Part shown: piece after piece, positions 8,242 through 17,011 of the stretch
Position numbering within the stretch: the first letter of the stretch is position 1
Layout of the letters: the number at the start of each line of letters is the position of its first letter
DNA from: Bacillota bacterium
Lineage (GTDB): Bacteria > Bacillota > Bacilli > Paenibacillales > Paenibacillaceae
Direction of reading: 5' to 3'
DNA: 63,540 nt
NCBI GenBank assembly: GCA_023433615.1
Contig: JAEZCJ010000108.1
Coordinates: forward strand, 1-63,540
Translations under genes and position numbers: made by a program
The notes under the pieces: model-generated
The model's input: the letters and a program-made list of their open reading frames with translations, nothing else
Databases searched by the model: none
Told to the model about the DNA's origin: nothing

Positions 8242-8328
8242 TTCAAGAAGATCGGTTGTCGGCGTTCAAGATTCGATGCCGAATAAACTACGAAGCATTA
8301 CTTCGCGATCGCAAGTGGGCTTCTTGAA
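8242..8328 (+). repeat. Short degenerate copy of the covarying intergenic repeat (copy 6)
   Basis: An 87-nt segment between rsmH and ftsL contains GGTTGTCGGCGTTCAAGATTCG, split here as GGTTGTCGGC and GTTCAAGATTCG, plus CTTCGCGATC, the same blocks as the ends of the full copies; the middle part is missing. It is bounded by its own 9-bp inverted repeat TTCAAGAAG / CTTCTTGAA, with small hairpins TTCG..CGAA and CGAAG..CTTCG inside. Confidence 0.65.
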
Positions 8329-8363
8329 CCTACCGAAAACGAATATGAGAAAGGGGTTATACC

Positions 8364-8765
8364 ATGGCTTACATGCACGGCAACCTGGCGATGCAGCCGC
8401 AGAAACGGACGGAGCAGAAGCGACAGCCCGAACCAAGCGCGAAACCCGCCGCACGCCGCAAAACGATCCCCGTTCAGGAGAAGCTGCTGTATCTTTTCAC
8501 GGTCGTCATGTGCGTCATTGTCGCAGGGGTTATCATTAACCGCTACGCGCAAATCTATCAGATGAATCTCGAGATCAAGCAGATGACTACGCAATACGAA
8601 GAGATGAACGTCCAGATCAAGGAGCTGCAGAAAAAAGTAGAGATGCTCAGCGATCCCGGCACGATTCGCGAGAAGGCGCTGCTCGAAGGCATGGTGCATA
8701 ACGATCAGCCGGTCATCTCCGTCGAGCTCGGGGCAGGCTCCAGCCAGACCGCAATGAAAGAATAG
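8364..8765 (+). CDS. ftsL: Cell division protein FtsL
   Basis: A 133-residue bitopic membrane protein: a basic, proline-rich cytoplasmic tail (residues 1-45), one membrane segment (about 47-66, YLFTVVMCVIVAGVIINRYA), then an extracellular coiled coil (about 70-105) for pairing with DivIC and DivIB at the septum. The GTIREKALLEGM end is typical of the family. AAGGGG precedes the ATG. It stops 9 nt before pbpB. FtsL is poorly conserved, so the call rests on size, topology and position. Confidence 0.9.
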   Translation: MAYMHGNLAMQPQKRTEQKRQPEPSAKPAARRKTIPVQEKLLYLFTVVMCVIVAGVIINRYAQIYQMNLEIKQMTTQYEEMNVQIKELQKKVEMLSDPGTIREKALLEGMVHNDQPVISVELGAGSSQTAMKE

Positions 8766-8774
8766 GGTGACATC

Positions 8775-11021
8775 ATGACTAAGCGCATAAAGCTTCGCAC
8801 ATTGCTCATAGGGGGGCTCATGACCCTCCTATTTGCTGTTCTGGTCGTGCGCGTCTACTTCGTCCAGGTCGTGAACGCCGACTTCTGGTACGAGCAGGCG
8901 AAGAAGACATGGTCGGCGTTCGAGAAAATTCCGGCGGTCCGCGGCACGGTCACGGACCGTGACGGCAAAATATTGGCCATGGACGTTGCCGGGTACACGA
9001 TCGCCGTGAGTCCGAAGGTGATCGACGAGCTTGGACTGGCGGACCAGATCGTAAGCAAATTCCACACGATGCTGGCCAAGCCCGAGAGCGAGCTGCGCGA
9101 CATCGTGACGAAGAGGAACAAGGACGGCGAGTTCTATCAACAGCGCGAAGTAAGGAACGAGGGCTGGAAAATCGATAAAGAGCTCGCGGATCGCGTCATC
9201 GCGTTCCGGGAACAACTGCGCGAGCAGACGAAGGAAAGGGATGTCGGCATCTACCTGATGGAGGATCAGAAGCGATTCTATCCGAGGCAGTCGATGGCCG
9301 CGCACATCATCGGCTACGTCAACAAAGCCGGCGAAGCGATGAACGGCCTTGAGCTATCGCTGGATGAGCAGCTTCGCGGTTCCAACGGCGAGATCAAGTA
9401 CGAGCGCGACGGCAACCGGGTGCAGCTCTCGAACGGGGACGTCGAGTATATCCCCGCGCGTGACGGCAAGAACGTACAGCTGACGATCGACACCGAGATC
9501 CAGTCCTACATCGAGATCGCGATCAAGGAAGCGTACGAGAAGTACGAGCCGAAGAGCATTACCGCGATCGCCGCCGATCCGAACACGATGGACATTCTGG
9601 GCATGGCTACGCTGCCGAGTTATAACCCGAACGTGTACTGGGATGCCGAGCCCGGGAATGATTTCAACTACGGCATCAAGGGCTTGATCGAGCCCGGTTC
9701 AACATTCAAAATCGTAACGCTTGCCGCTGCAGTCGAAGAGGGCGTCTTCAATCCGAATGAGACTTATATGTCGGGCAGCATTCGTGTCGCGGATCGAACG
9801 ATAAACGACCATAGGCGCGGAGGCTGGGGAGAGATCACGTTTCTGGAGGGCTTGAAGCGCTCGAGTAACGTCGCGTTCATCAAGCTTGGCTACGAAAAGA
9901 TGGAGACCAGCACGTTAATGCGTTATATCGACGGTTTTGGCTTCGGGCAAAAAACGGGGATTGAGCTGGGTGGAGAATTAGCCGGTTCCGTGTCGGCGCG
10001 TTACCCGACTGAACGGGCATCGCTGACATATGGACAAGGCCGCGTGCAGGTCACGCCGATCCAGCAGGTCGCAGCGGTAGCGGCCGTCGCGAACGGCGGC
10101 AAGCTGATGCAGCCGCATCTCGTGAAGGCGATCGAAGATCCGGTGACTGGCGAGACGACGAAGATCGAGCCGAAGGTCGTGCGGCAGGTCATCTCGAAGG
10201 CGACGGCGAATAAGGTCGGCGAATATCTGGAGCAAGTCGTCTCCGACCGGGAGATCGGAACCGGCAAGAACGCTTATCTGGAAGGCTACAGGATCGCAGG
10301 TAAAACAGGGACGGCCCAGAAGGTAGTTGCAGGCAAAGCTGGATACTCAGACGACAAATATATCGTCTCGTTCATCGGTTACGCGCCGGTTGAAGATCCG
10401 AAGATCGTCGTCTATGTCGTCGTCGACGAGCCGAATGACTCATTGGCGGGCGGCGGCTCGGCAGCGGCGCCGGTGTTCAAGGAAATCGTGCTGCAGAGCC
10501 TGCGGCATATGGGGGTCGCACCCGACAACGCCGTCAAGGCTGACGAAGTGAGGAAGCATGAACCGTCCGTGAAGGCGCCCGACGTGACGGAATTGGACTT
10601 GGCTCGAGCAACGGATGAGCTTAAAGCATGGAGGCTCAGCTACGAGACCGTCGGCAAGGGTTCGACCGTGCTGCAGCAAATTCCGCGGGCAGGGACGCAA
10701 ATGCCGCCCGATGGCCGAATCTATCTGATTACGGAGGAACGGTCGAAGCTGGCCGTGCCGAATCTACGGGGACTGTCGCTGCGGGACGCGCTCGAGGTAT
10801 GCTCGCTCATGGGCTTGAAATGCGTGGCCGAAGGCGAGGGCTTCGTGGAGAATCAGATTCTGGCGTCGGCTCAAGGCGAGCGGGTGCTGAAGCTGGTGCT
10901 TGAGCCGCCGGGCACTACGGCGCTGCCAGAAGCCGATGAAGAGGACGGCGAGGGTGAAGCGGCGAACGGACAAGATGAGCAAGACGATCAGGCAGAGGGT
11001 GGAGGAACGGACGAAGGCTGA
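8775..11021 (+). CDS. pbpB: Division-specific penicillin-binding protein 2B (FtsI class)
   Basis: A 748-residue class B penicillin-binding protein, the transpeptidase that cross-links septal peptidoglycan. It has an N-terminal membrane anchor (about residues 10-31), a dimerisation domain, and a transpeptidase domain with SxxK in EPGSTFKIV (about residue 312), SxN in RSSNVAF and KTG in AGKTGTAQK. Two PASTA domains follow (about 600-715), then an acidic, glycine-rich tail (EADEEDGEGE...). The two PASTA domains and the partner FtsL just upstream match B. subtilis PBP2B. The tail is longer and more acidic than usual. Confidence 0.95.
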   Translation: MTKRIKLRTLLIGGLMTLLFAVLVVRVYFVQVVNADFWYEQAKKTWSAFEKIPAVRGTVTDRDGKILAMDVAGYTIAVSPKVIDELGLADQIVSKFHTMLAKPESELRDIVTKRNKDGEFYQQREVRNEGWKIDKELADRVIAFREQLREQTKERDVGIYLMEDQKRFYPRQSMAAHIIGYVNKAGEAMNGLELSLDEQLRGSNGEIKYERDGNRVQLSNGDVEYIPARDGKNVQLTIDTEIQSYIEIAIKEAYEKYEPKSITAIAADPNTMDILGMATLPSYNPNVYWDAEPGNDFNYGIKGLIEPGSTFKIVTLAAAVEEGVFNPNETYMSGSIRVADRTINDHRRGGWGEITFLEGLKRSSNVAFIKLGYEKMETSTLMRYIDGFGFGQKTGIELGGELAGSVSARYPTERASLTYGQGRVQVTPIQQVAAVAAVANGGKLMQPHLVKAIEDPVTGETTKIEPKVVRQVISKATANKVGEYLEQVVSDREIGTGKNAYLEGYRIAGKTGTAQKVVAGKAGYSDDKYIVSFIGYAPVEDPKIVVYVVVDEPNDSLAGGGSAAAPVFKEIVLQSLRHMGVAPDNAVKADEVRKHEPSVKAPDVTELDLARATDELKAWRLSYETVGKGSTVLQQIPRAGTQMPPDGRIYLITEERSKLAVPNLRGLSLRDALEVCSLMGLKCVAEGEGFVENQILASAQGERVLKLVLEPPGTTALPEADEEDGEGEAANGQDEQDDQAEGGGTDEG

Positions 11022-11134
11022 TTGCAGGCGCTCTGCGACATGCAGGGCTCGTTCTAACGGACACCTCGTCCGAATAGGCTGAAAGAGGTGCGGATCGCAC
11101 GCTAGAGAACAGCCGTATTCGGAGGAGGTCAAGC

Positions 11135-13090
11135 ATGAGAGTATCGGGAGTGACGGTCAGGCGGCGCTTGCTATTCATTCTGATCGGGGGGGCTGTCGCC
11201 TTCTTGGCATTGGCGTTCCGACTTGGCTACGTGCAGTTGTGGGAAGGCAAGGCGCTCGCGGAGCGCGCCGAGGATTCATGGAGACGCAACATTCCATTCT
11301 CGGCCAAGCGGGGGGAGATACAGGATCGCAACGGCACTCCGCTGGCCTACAATATCAGCTCTCCGACGGTCATGGCCATTCCCGCGCAAGTGAAGGACGC
11401 CGACCATACGGCGGCCAAGCTGGCACAAGCGCTCGGAATGAAGAAGGAGACCGTATACAAGCTTATTACGAAGCGCGAACTCATCGTACGCATCCAGCCC
11501 GGAGGCAGAAAAATCTCGACGGACAAAGCGCAAGACATCCGCGAACTCGGCCTTCCGGGCATCGTTGTAGCCGAGGACAACAAACGCTATAATCCGTACG
11601 GTTCGCTGGCCGCCCACGTGCTGGGCTTCACCGGCATCGACAATCAAGGTCTTACCGGCGTCGAGCTCACGTACGACAAGATGCTGAGCGGGATGAACGG
11701 AAGCGTGTCGTTCCTGTCGGACGCGAAAGGGCGGCAGATGCCGGGCTCCTCGGATACGTACCAATCGCCGAAGGATGGGCTCAATCTGCGGCTGACGCTC
11801 GATATGGGCGTGCAATCAATTATCGAGCGCGAATTGGACCAAGCGATGGTCCAGCATGAGCCGAACAGCATCATCGCGATCGCGATGAATCCGAAGAACG
11901 GAGAGGTGCTCGGCATGGCCAGCCGGCCGGCGTATGTGCCGGATCGATTCCGCGAGGTGCCTTCCGAGGTCTACAATCGGAACTTGCCGATCTGGATGAC
12001 GTACGAGCCGGGCTCGACGTTCAAGATCATCACGCTCTCGGCGGCGCTCGAAGAGAAGAAGGTTGACCTGCATAAGGAGACATTCTTCGATCCAGGCGCA
12101 ATCGAGGTCGGCGGGGCGAGGCTGCGTTGCTGGAAAAAAGGCGGCCACGGAAGCCAGACGTTCCTGCAGGTCGTGGAAAATTCGTGCAACCCCGGATTCG
12201 TCACGCTGGGACAGCGTCTGGGCAAGGACTTGCTGTTCCAGTACATCAAGGATTTCGGCTTCGGCACGAAGACGGGGATCGACCTGCGCGGCGAGGAGAA
12301 CGGCATCATGTTCAAGCCGAGCCAAGTCGGGCCGGTCGAGCTGGCTACGACGGCGTTCGGGCAAGGCGTATCCGTTACGCCGATTCAGCAGATTACGGCC
12401 GTGTCCGCGGCGATCAACGGCGGCACGCTGTATAAGCCGCATGTGGCCAAGGCCTGGGTGCATCCTCTGACCGGCGAGGTCGTCGATCAGATCGAGCCGG
12501 AAGAGGTCAGGAAAGTGATCTCGCCCGAGACCTCGAAGCAGGTGCGCGAGGCGCTCGAGAGCGTCGTTGCGAAGGGGACCGGGCGCAACGCCTTCATCGA
12601 CGGCTACCGGGTCGGCGGGAAGACGGGGACCGCGCAGAAAGTCATCAACGGCAGGTATTCGCCGAATGAGCATATCGTATCGTTCATCGGCTTCGCGCCG
12701 GCGGACGATCCGCAGCTGATCGTATATGTCGCTGTCGACAACCCGAAGGGCATCCAGTTCGGCGGCGTCGTCACGGCGCCGATCGTCCGCAACATCATGG
12801 CCGATGCGCTCGTGCATCTGGGCGTCGAGCCGCGCAAGGAGCAGGTGGAGCGGGAATACAAGTACGGCGAGACGCCGATCGACGTCGTGCCGAATCTCGT
12901 AGGCAAGACGGTAAGCGAAATTTACGAGGACCTGAACATGAACTTCAACCTGTCCACGGCTGGAACGGGCACCGTCGTCATCCGGCAAGCGCCAGCGGCG
13001 GGCGAGCGGGTGGACCGCGGATCGACGATTCGCATCTATTTAGGCCAGGAGACGCCTGAAAATCATAATCACGGTCATAATGAAGAATAG
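11135..13090 (+). CDS. spoVD: Stage V sporulation protein D (SpoVD)
   Basis: A 651-residue class B penicillin-binding protein needed for spore cortex peptidoglycan, working with SpoVE. It has one N-terminal membrane segment (about 10-30), a dimerisation domain, a transpeptidase domain with EPGSTFKII, the SxN motif in the form ENSCNP (SpoVD typically has a cysteine here, a target of the StoA thiol system), GGKTGTAQK, and a single C-terminal PASTA domain. It ends in a short histidine-rich tail (HNHGH). The paralogous pbpB lies directly upstream. GGAGGAGG precedes the ATG; there are 113 nt between the genes, and a small hairpin at 11059-11073. Confidence 0.94.
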   Translation: MRVSGVTVRRRLLFILIGGAVAFLALAFRLGYVQLWEGKALAERAEDSWRRNIPFSAKRGEIQDRNGTPLAYNISSPTVMAIPAQVKDADHTAAKLAQALGMKKETVYKLITKRELIVRIQPGGRKISTDKAQDIRELGLPGIVVAEDNKRYNPYGSLAAHVLGFTGIDNQGLTGVELTYDKMLSGMNGSVSFLSDAKGRQMPGSSDTYQSPKDGLNLRLTLDMGVQSIIERELDQAMVQHEPNSIIAIAMNPKNGEVLGMASRPAYVPDRFREVPSEVYNRNLPIWMTYEPGSTFKIITLSAALEEKKVDLHKETFFDPGAIEVGGARLRCWKKGGHGSQTFLQVVENSCNPGFVTLGQRLGKDLLFQYIKDFGFGTKTGIDLRGEENGIMFKPSQVGPVELATTAFGQGVSVTPIQQITAVSAAINGGTLYKPHVAKAWVHPLTGEVVDQIEPEEVRKVISPETSKQVREALESVVAKGTGRNAFIDGYRVGGKTGTAQKVINGRYSPNEHIVSFIGFAPADDPQLIVYVAVDNPKGIQFGGVVTAPIVRNIMADALVHLGVEPRKEQVEREYKYGETPIDVVPNLVGKTVSEIYEDLNMNFNLSTAGTGTVVIRQAPAAGERVDRGSTIRIYLGQETPENHNHGHNEE

Positions 13091-13112
13091 CGAGTAGGAT
13101 GGAGGAATGGGC

Positions 13113-14597
13113 ATGCAGCTAAGCGAGCTTGCGGGACTGATGCTGACCGCGACACGAACAGGAACGGACATTAAGGTGGGAGGCCTGCAGACGGATTCGC
13201 GCAAGGTGAAGCATGGCGATGCCTTCATCTGTTTGCCCGGCCATACCGTTGACGGCCACGATTACGCGGAAGCGGCCTTAGAGCGCGGCGCTGCCGCGCT
13301 CGTCGTCGAGCGGGAGCTGAATATCGCCGTGCCGCAGATTATCGTGAAGGACTGCCGGCTCGCGATGGCGATGATGGCCGACCGGTTCTACGGAAGCCCG
13401 AGCAGGAAGCTTGCTGCCATCGGGGTCACGGGAACGAACGGCAAGACGACGACCACCTATTTGATTGAGCGTATTTTGCGCGACGCGGGGAAGCGGCCCG
13501 GCGTCATCGGTACGATCGAGATGCGCTATGACGGACGCTCTTATCCGATGTCGGGCACGACGCCCGAGGCGCTTGAACTGCAGCGCTATCTCTCGGACAT
13601 GGCGGATGCCGGCGTCACGCATTGCGCGATGGAAGTGTCGTCGCACGCGCTCGAGCAAGGCAGGGTGAAAGGGACGCGATTCCGTACCGCCGTCTTCACG
13701 AACCTGACGCAGGATCATCTGGATTACCATGGGACGATGGAGCGATACCGAGCCGCGAAGGAGCTGCTGTTCGCCCGCCTGGGCAACGAATACCCGGCAG
13801 ATGCCGCCGAGCGCGCATTCGCGGTCATTAACCGCGATGACGAAGCGGCACCTAACTTCATCCGTGCGGCGGCTTCCGAAGTCATTACTTACGGCATCGA
13901 AGGCGAGGCGGATGTGCGTGCGACGTCGATTCGCGTAACGGCGGCCGGAACGGCATTCCATGTCGCCACGTTCGCCGGAAGCGCCGACATCTCGCTGCGC
14001 ATGGTCGGCAAGTTCAACGTGTACAATGCGCTTGCTGCACTGACGGCGGCATTGATCGAGGGCGTTCCGCTTGCGGACGCGAAGGCAAGCCTCGAAGCGA
14101 TTCCAGGCGTTCCGGGCCGAGTCGAAGCGGTCGATGCCGGACAGCCGTTCGCGGTGGTCGTGGACTACGCGCATACGCCTGACGGCCTCGATAACGTGCT
14201 TAAAGCAGTCAAGGAATTCGCCGAACGGCGCATCATCTGCGTGTTCGGCTGCGGCGGCGACCGCGATCGCACGAAGCGGCCGATCATGGGTCGGATCGCA
14301 GCCGAGCATGCGGACTGCGTCATCGTCACGTCGGACAATCCGCGTACGGAGGACCCGCATGCCATACTGGCGGATATCGAGGCAGGACTGCATGCGGCGG
14401 GCGTTCCGGCAGATCGCTATGAGTTATTGGCCGACCGCAGGTCCGCGATCGAAAAAGCGGTTGAAATGGCAAGCCCCGGCGATGTAGTATTGATTGCGGG
14501 GAAAGGCCATGAGACGTATCAGATCATCGGGAAGGAAACGTTCGATTTCGATGACCGGCTCGCAGCCGAACAAGCGATAAGGAGACGATACCCGTGA
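13113..14597 (+). CDS. murE: UDP-MurNAc-L-Ala-D-Glu:meso-diaminopimelate ligase MurE
   Basis: A 494-residue ATP-dependent Mur ligase adding meso-diaminopimelate to UDP-MurNAc-L-Ala-D-Glu. The ATP-binding loop GVTGTNGKTTT (about residue 108), the DHLDYHGTM segment and the diaminopimelate-recognition motif DNPR (in TSDNPRTEDP) are visible, so the cell wall is of the mDAP type, consistent with dapL in this window. Start ATG 13113 is chosen over 13107 because GGAGG at 13101-13105 is 7 nt away. It overlaps murF by 4 nt. Confidence 0.96.
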   Translation: MQLSELAGLMLTATRTGTDIKVGGLQTDSRKVKHGDAFICLPGHTVDGHDYAEAALERGAAALVVERELNIAVPQIIVKDCRLAMAMMADRFYGSPSRKLAAIGVTGTNGKTTTTYLIERILRDAGKRPGVIGTIEMRYDGRSYPMSGTTPEALELQRYLSDMADAGVTHCAMEVSSHALEQGRVKGTRFRTAVFTNLTQDHLDYHGTMERYRAAKELLFARLGNEYPADAAERAFAVINRDDEAAPNFIRAAASEVITYGIEGEADVRATSIRVTAAGTAFHVATFAGSADISLRMVGKFNVYNALAALTAALIEGVPLADAKASLEAIPGVPGRVEAVDAGQPFAVVVDYAHTPDGLDNVLKAVKEFAERRIICVFGCGGDRDRTKRPIMGRIAAEHADCVIVTSDNPRTEDPHAILADIEAGLHAAGVPADRYELLADRRSAIEKAVEMASPGDVVLIAGKGHETYQIIGKETFDFDDRLAAEQAIRRRYP

Positions 14598-16009
14598 TCA
14601 GACGAACAATCGGACAACTGGCCGCCATGAGCGGGGCAGCGCTGAACGCTGCCGCGGAGAATGTGCGGGATCGACTCGTAACCGGCGTATCCAGGGATTC
14701 CAGGCAGCTGCCTGACGGATGCCTGTATGTGCCGCTGATCGGCGCGCGATTCGATGGCCATGCCTATGCGGAGGAATGCTTAACGAGCGGCGCAGCCGCT
14801 TCCATCTGGCAGTTGGACAGACCTGTTCCGGATGCGATCGCTGACAAGCCGCTGCTCCTGGTGGAGGATTCGCTCGCGGCGCTGCAGCAGCTAGCCAGGA
14901 ACTACCGGCGCGAGCTTCGTGCGCGTATCGTCGGCATTACGGGCAGCAACGGCAAGACGACGACGAAGGACCTGACTGCCTCGACGCTTGCGGCAGCCTT
15001 CTCTGTGCATAAGACAGCAGGCAATCTGAACAACCATATCGGATTGCCGCTTACGATACTCGACATGGAAGAGTCTGCGGAATTCGCCGTGCTGGAGATG
15101 GGCATGAGCGGCTTCGGCGAGATCGAGCTCCTTACGGGCATTGCGGAACCGGATATCGCGATCATTACGAACATCGGGGATGCGCACATGCAGCAGCTAG
15201 GCTCCCGCGAGGGAATCGCGAAGGCCAAGCTCGAGATCGCCTCGGGCTTGAAGACCGGCGGACTGCTGCTTATCAACGGCGACGAGCCGCTCTTGACCGA
15301 AGGCGTCAGCCGTCTGGCGAAGATCACCGAATTGCAGGTGCAAACGTTCGGCTTAGGCGCAGCCAACGACTGGTCGGCCGGCTCGATCGTCATCGGCGCA
15401 CAGGAATCGGCTTTTACCGTCCGTCCATCGGGAGCTGCGGCCAAGCTGACAGGTGCCTTCAAGATCCCGGTGCCGGGCAAGCATAACGTATCGAATGCGC
15501 TGGCTGTCGTCGCGTTAGCCAGCCACTCTGGGATGACGGCCGATCAGATTCGCGGCGGCCTGTCGGCCGTTAAACTGACTGGCATGCGCATCGAGACCGT
15601 CCAAGCGTATAACGGGGCCACGATTCTGAACGATGCCTTCAACGCGAATCCGACCGCCGTTCGCGCAGCGATCGATCTGGTCGGCGAATTGACAGGCTTC
15701 GGGCAGCGATGGATCGTGCTCGGCGACATGCTGGAGCTAGGGGCCGACGAGGATCGCATGCACCGCGAAACAGGCGAATTGATCGGCCCGGAGCAGGCAG
15801 ACGCGGTGCTGACGTTCGGCGAACGATCTCGCCATACGGCGGAAGGAGCTGCCGTGAAGCTCGGTACGGACAAGGTCATCCATTTTCAGACGAAAGAGGC
15901 GCTCGCCGCCTATTTGAAGGACCATATGCAGCCGAATGATCTCGTGCTTGTCAAAGGATCGCGCGGCATGCGCATGGAAGAAATCGTCCAAGCATTGCAG
16001 GGCAGTTAG
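14594..16009 (+). CDS. murF: UDP-MurNAc-tripeptide:D-Ala-D-Ala ligase MurF
   Basis: A 471-residue Mur ligase that adds D-alanyl-D-alanine and completes the UDP-MurNAc pentapeptide. Seen: GITGSNGKTTTKDL (ATP loop), NLNNHIGLPLT, EMGMSGFGEIELL and LNDAFNANPTAVRAA (C-terminal domain). The GTG start overlaps the murE stop, so translation is coupled. In B. subtilis murF lies elsewhere, paired with ddl; its placement between murE and mraY follows the ancestral dcw order kept in Paenibacillaceae. Confidence 0.96.
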   Translation: MIRRTIGQLAAMSGAALNAAAENVRDRLVTGVSRDSRQLPDGCLYVPLIGARFDGHAYAEECLTSGAAASIWQLDRPVPDAIADKPLLLVEDSLAALQQLARNYRRELRARIVGITGSNGKTTTKDLTASTLAAAFSVHKTAGNLNNHIGLPLTILDMEESAEFAVLEMGMSGFGEIELLTGIAEPDIAIITNIGDAHMQQLGSREGIAKAKLEIASGLKTGGLLLINGDEPLLTEGVSRLAKITELQVQTFGLGAANDWSAGSIVIGAQESAFTVRPSGAAAKLTGAFKIPVPGKHNVSNALAVVALASHSGMTADQIRGGLSAVKLTGMRIETVQAYNGATILNDAFNANPTAVRAAIDLVGELTGFGQRWIVLGDMLELGADEDRMHRETGELIGPEQADAVLTFGERSRHTAEGAAVKLGTDKVIHFQTKEALAAYLKDHMQPNDLVLVKGSRGMRMEEIVQALQGS

Positions 16010-16021
16010 GGGGAGTCGCAG

Positions 16022-16984
16022 TTGGATATCAAAGTCATCATGTTCGCGCTCGGCGCTTCCTTTTTACTGGCGGTGCTGCTAGCGCCCTTATTCATCCCCT
16101 TGCTTCGCAGGCTCAAATTCGGTCAAGAGATCCGCACGGACGGACCGCAGAGCCATCTGAAGAAGAAAGGGACGCCGACGATGGGCGGCATCATTATCAT
16201 GGTGGCGTTCGTCATCTCATTCTTGAAATTTGCCGACAGGACGATGGAGTTCTGGGTGCTGATCACGGCATCGCTCGGGTTCGGACTGGTCGGATTCTTG
16301 GACGATTACATCAAGATCGCGCTGAAGCGGTCGCTGGGCTTGACGGCGATGCAGAAGCTGATCGGCCAGTTGCTCTTCTCTCTGGTTGTGTGCTTCCTGC
16401 TCTACAGGATGAATCACGGCACGGCGCTCGCGCTGCCGGGTACGGATTGGAGCATCGAGCTGGGCTGGTTCTATTATCCATTCGTGATCTTCATGCTGTT
16501 CGCCATCAGCAACGCCGTCAACTTCACGGATGGCGTGGATGGGCTGCTGTCCGGGGTAAGCGCGGTCGCCTTCGGCGCCTTTACGATCGTGGCGCTGCAA
16601 GCTACGGCGCATGAATCGGTCGTCTTCTCGGCGGCGATGATCGGCGCGGTGCTCGGCTTCCTCGTCTTCAACGCGCATCCGGCCAAAGTGTTCATGGGCG
16701 ACACGGGGTCGCTCGGAATCGGAGGCGGCATCGCTGCGGTGGCCATCCTGACGAAGGCAGAGCTGCTCTTCCTGGTCATCGGAGGAGTGTTCGTCATCGA
16801 GATGCTGTCGGTCGTGCTGCAGATCGCCTCGTTCAAGCTGCGCGGCAAAAGGATTTTCCGCATGAGTCCGATCCATCATCATTTCGAGCTGTCCGGTTGG
16901 TCGGAGTGGAAGGTCGTCACCTCGTTCTGGCTGGTCGGCATTATCCTTGCGGCAATCGGACTGTTCCTCAGCCGAGCGTTCTGA
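16022..16984 (+). CDS. mraY: Phospho-N-acetylmuramoyl-pentapeptide transferase MraY
   Basis: A 320-residue polytopic enzyme with about ten membrane helices that moves phospho-MurNAc-pentapeptide to undecaprenyl phosphate, forming lipid I. The catalytic motifs are FLDDYIKI, NAVNFTDGVDGL and FMGDTGSLG, and the histidine triad PIHHHFELSG lies near the C-terminus. TTG start with AGGGGGAG upstream; 12 nt after murF. Confidence 0.96.
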   Translation: MDIKVIMFALGASFLLAVLLAPLFIPLLRRLKFGQEIRTDGPQSHLKKKGTPTMGGIIIMVAFVISFLKFADRTMEFWVLITASLGFGLVGFLDDYIKIALKRSLGLTAMQKLIGQLLFSLVVCFLLYRMNHGTALALPGTDWSIELGWFYYPFVIFMLFAISNAVNFTDGVDGLLSGVSAVAFGAFTIVALQATAHESVVFSAAMIGAVLGFLVFNAHPAKVFMGDTGSLGIGGGIAAVAILTKAELLFLVIGGVFVIEMLSVVLQIASFKLRGKRIFRMSPIHHHFELSGWSEWKVVTSFWLVGIILAAIGLFLSRAF

Positions 16985-17011
16985 CAAGCAACTATCGATA
17001 GGAGTGGCAGC

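Noticed and set aside
13278..14393. A 371-codon - strand frame opposite murE, and similar long antisense frames opposite spoVD, sigE-spoIIGA, pyrB and dapL
   Set aside because: These are shadows caused by high third-position GC; their translations are rich in Arg, His and Asp and show no conserved motif.
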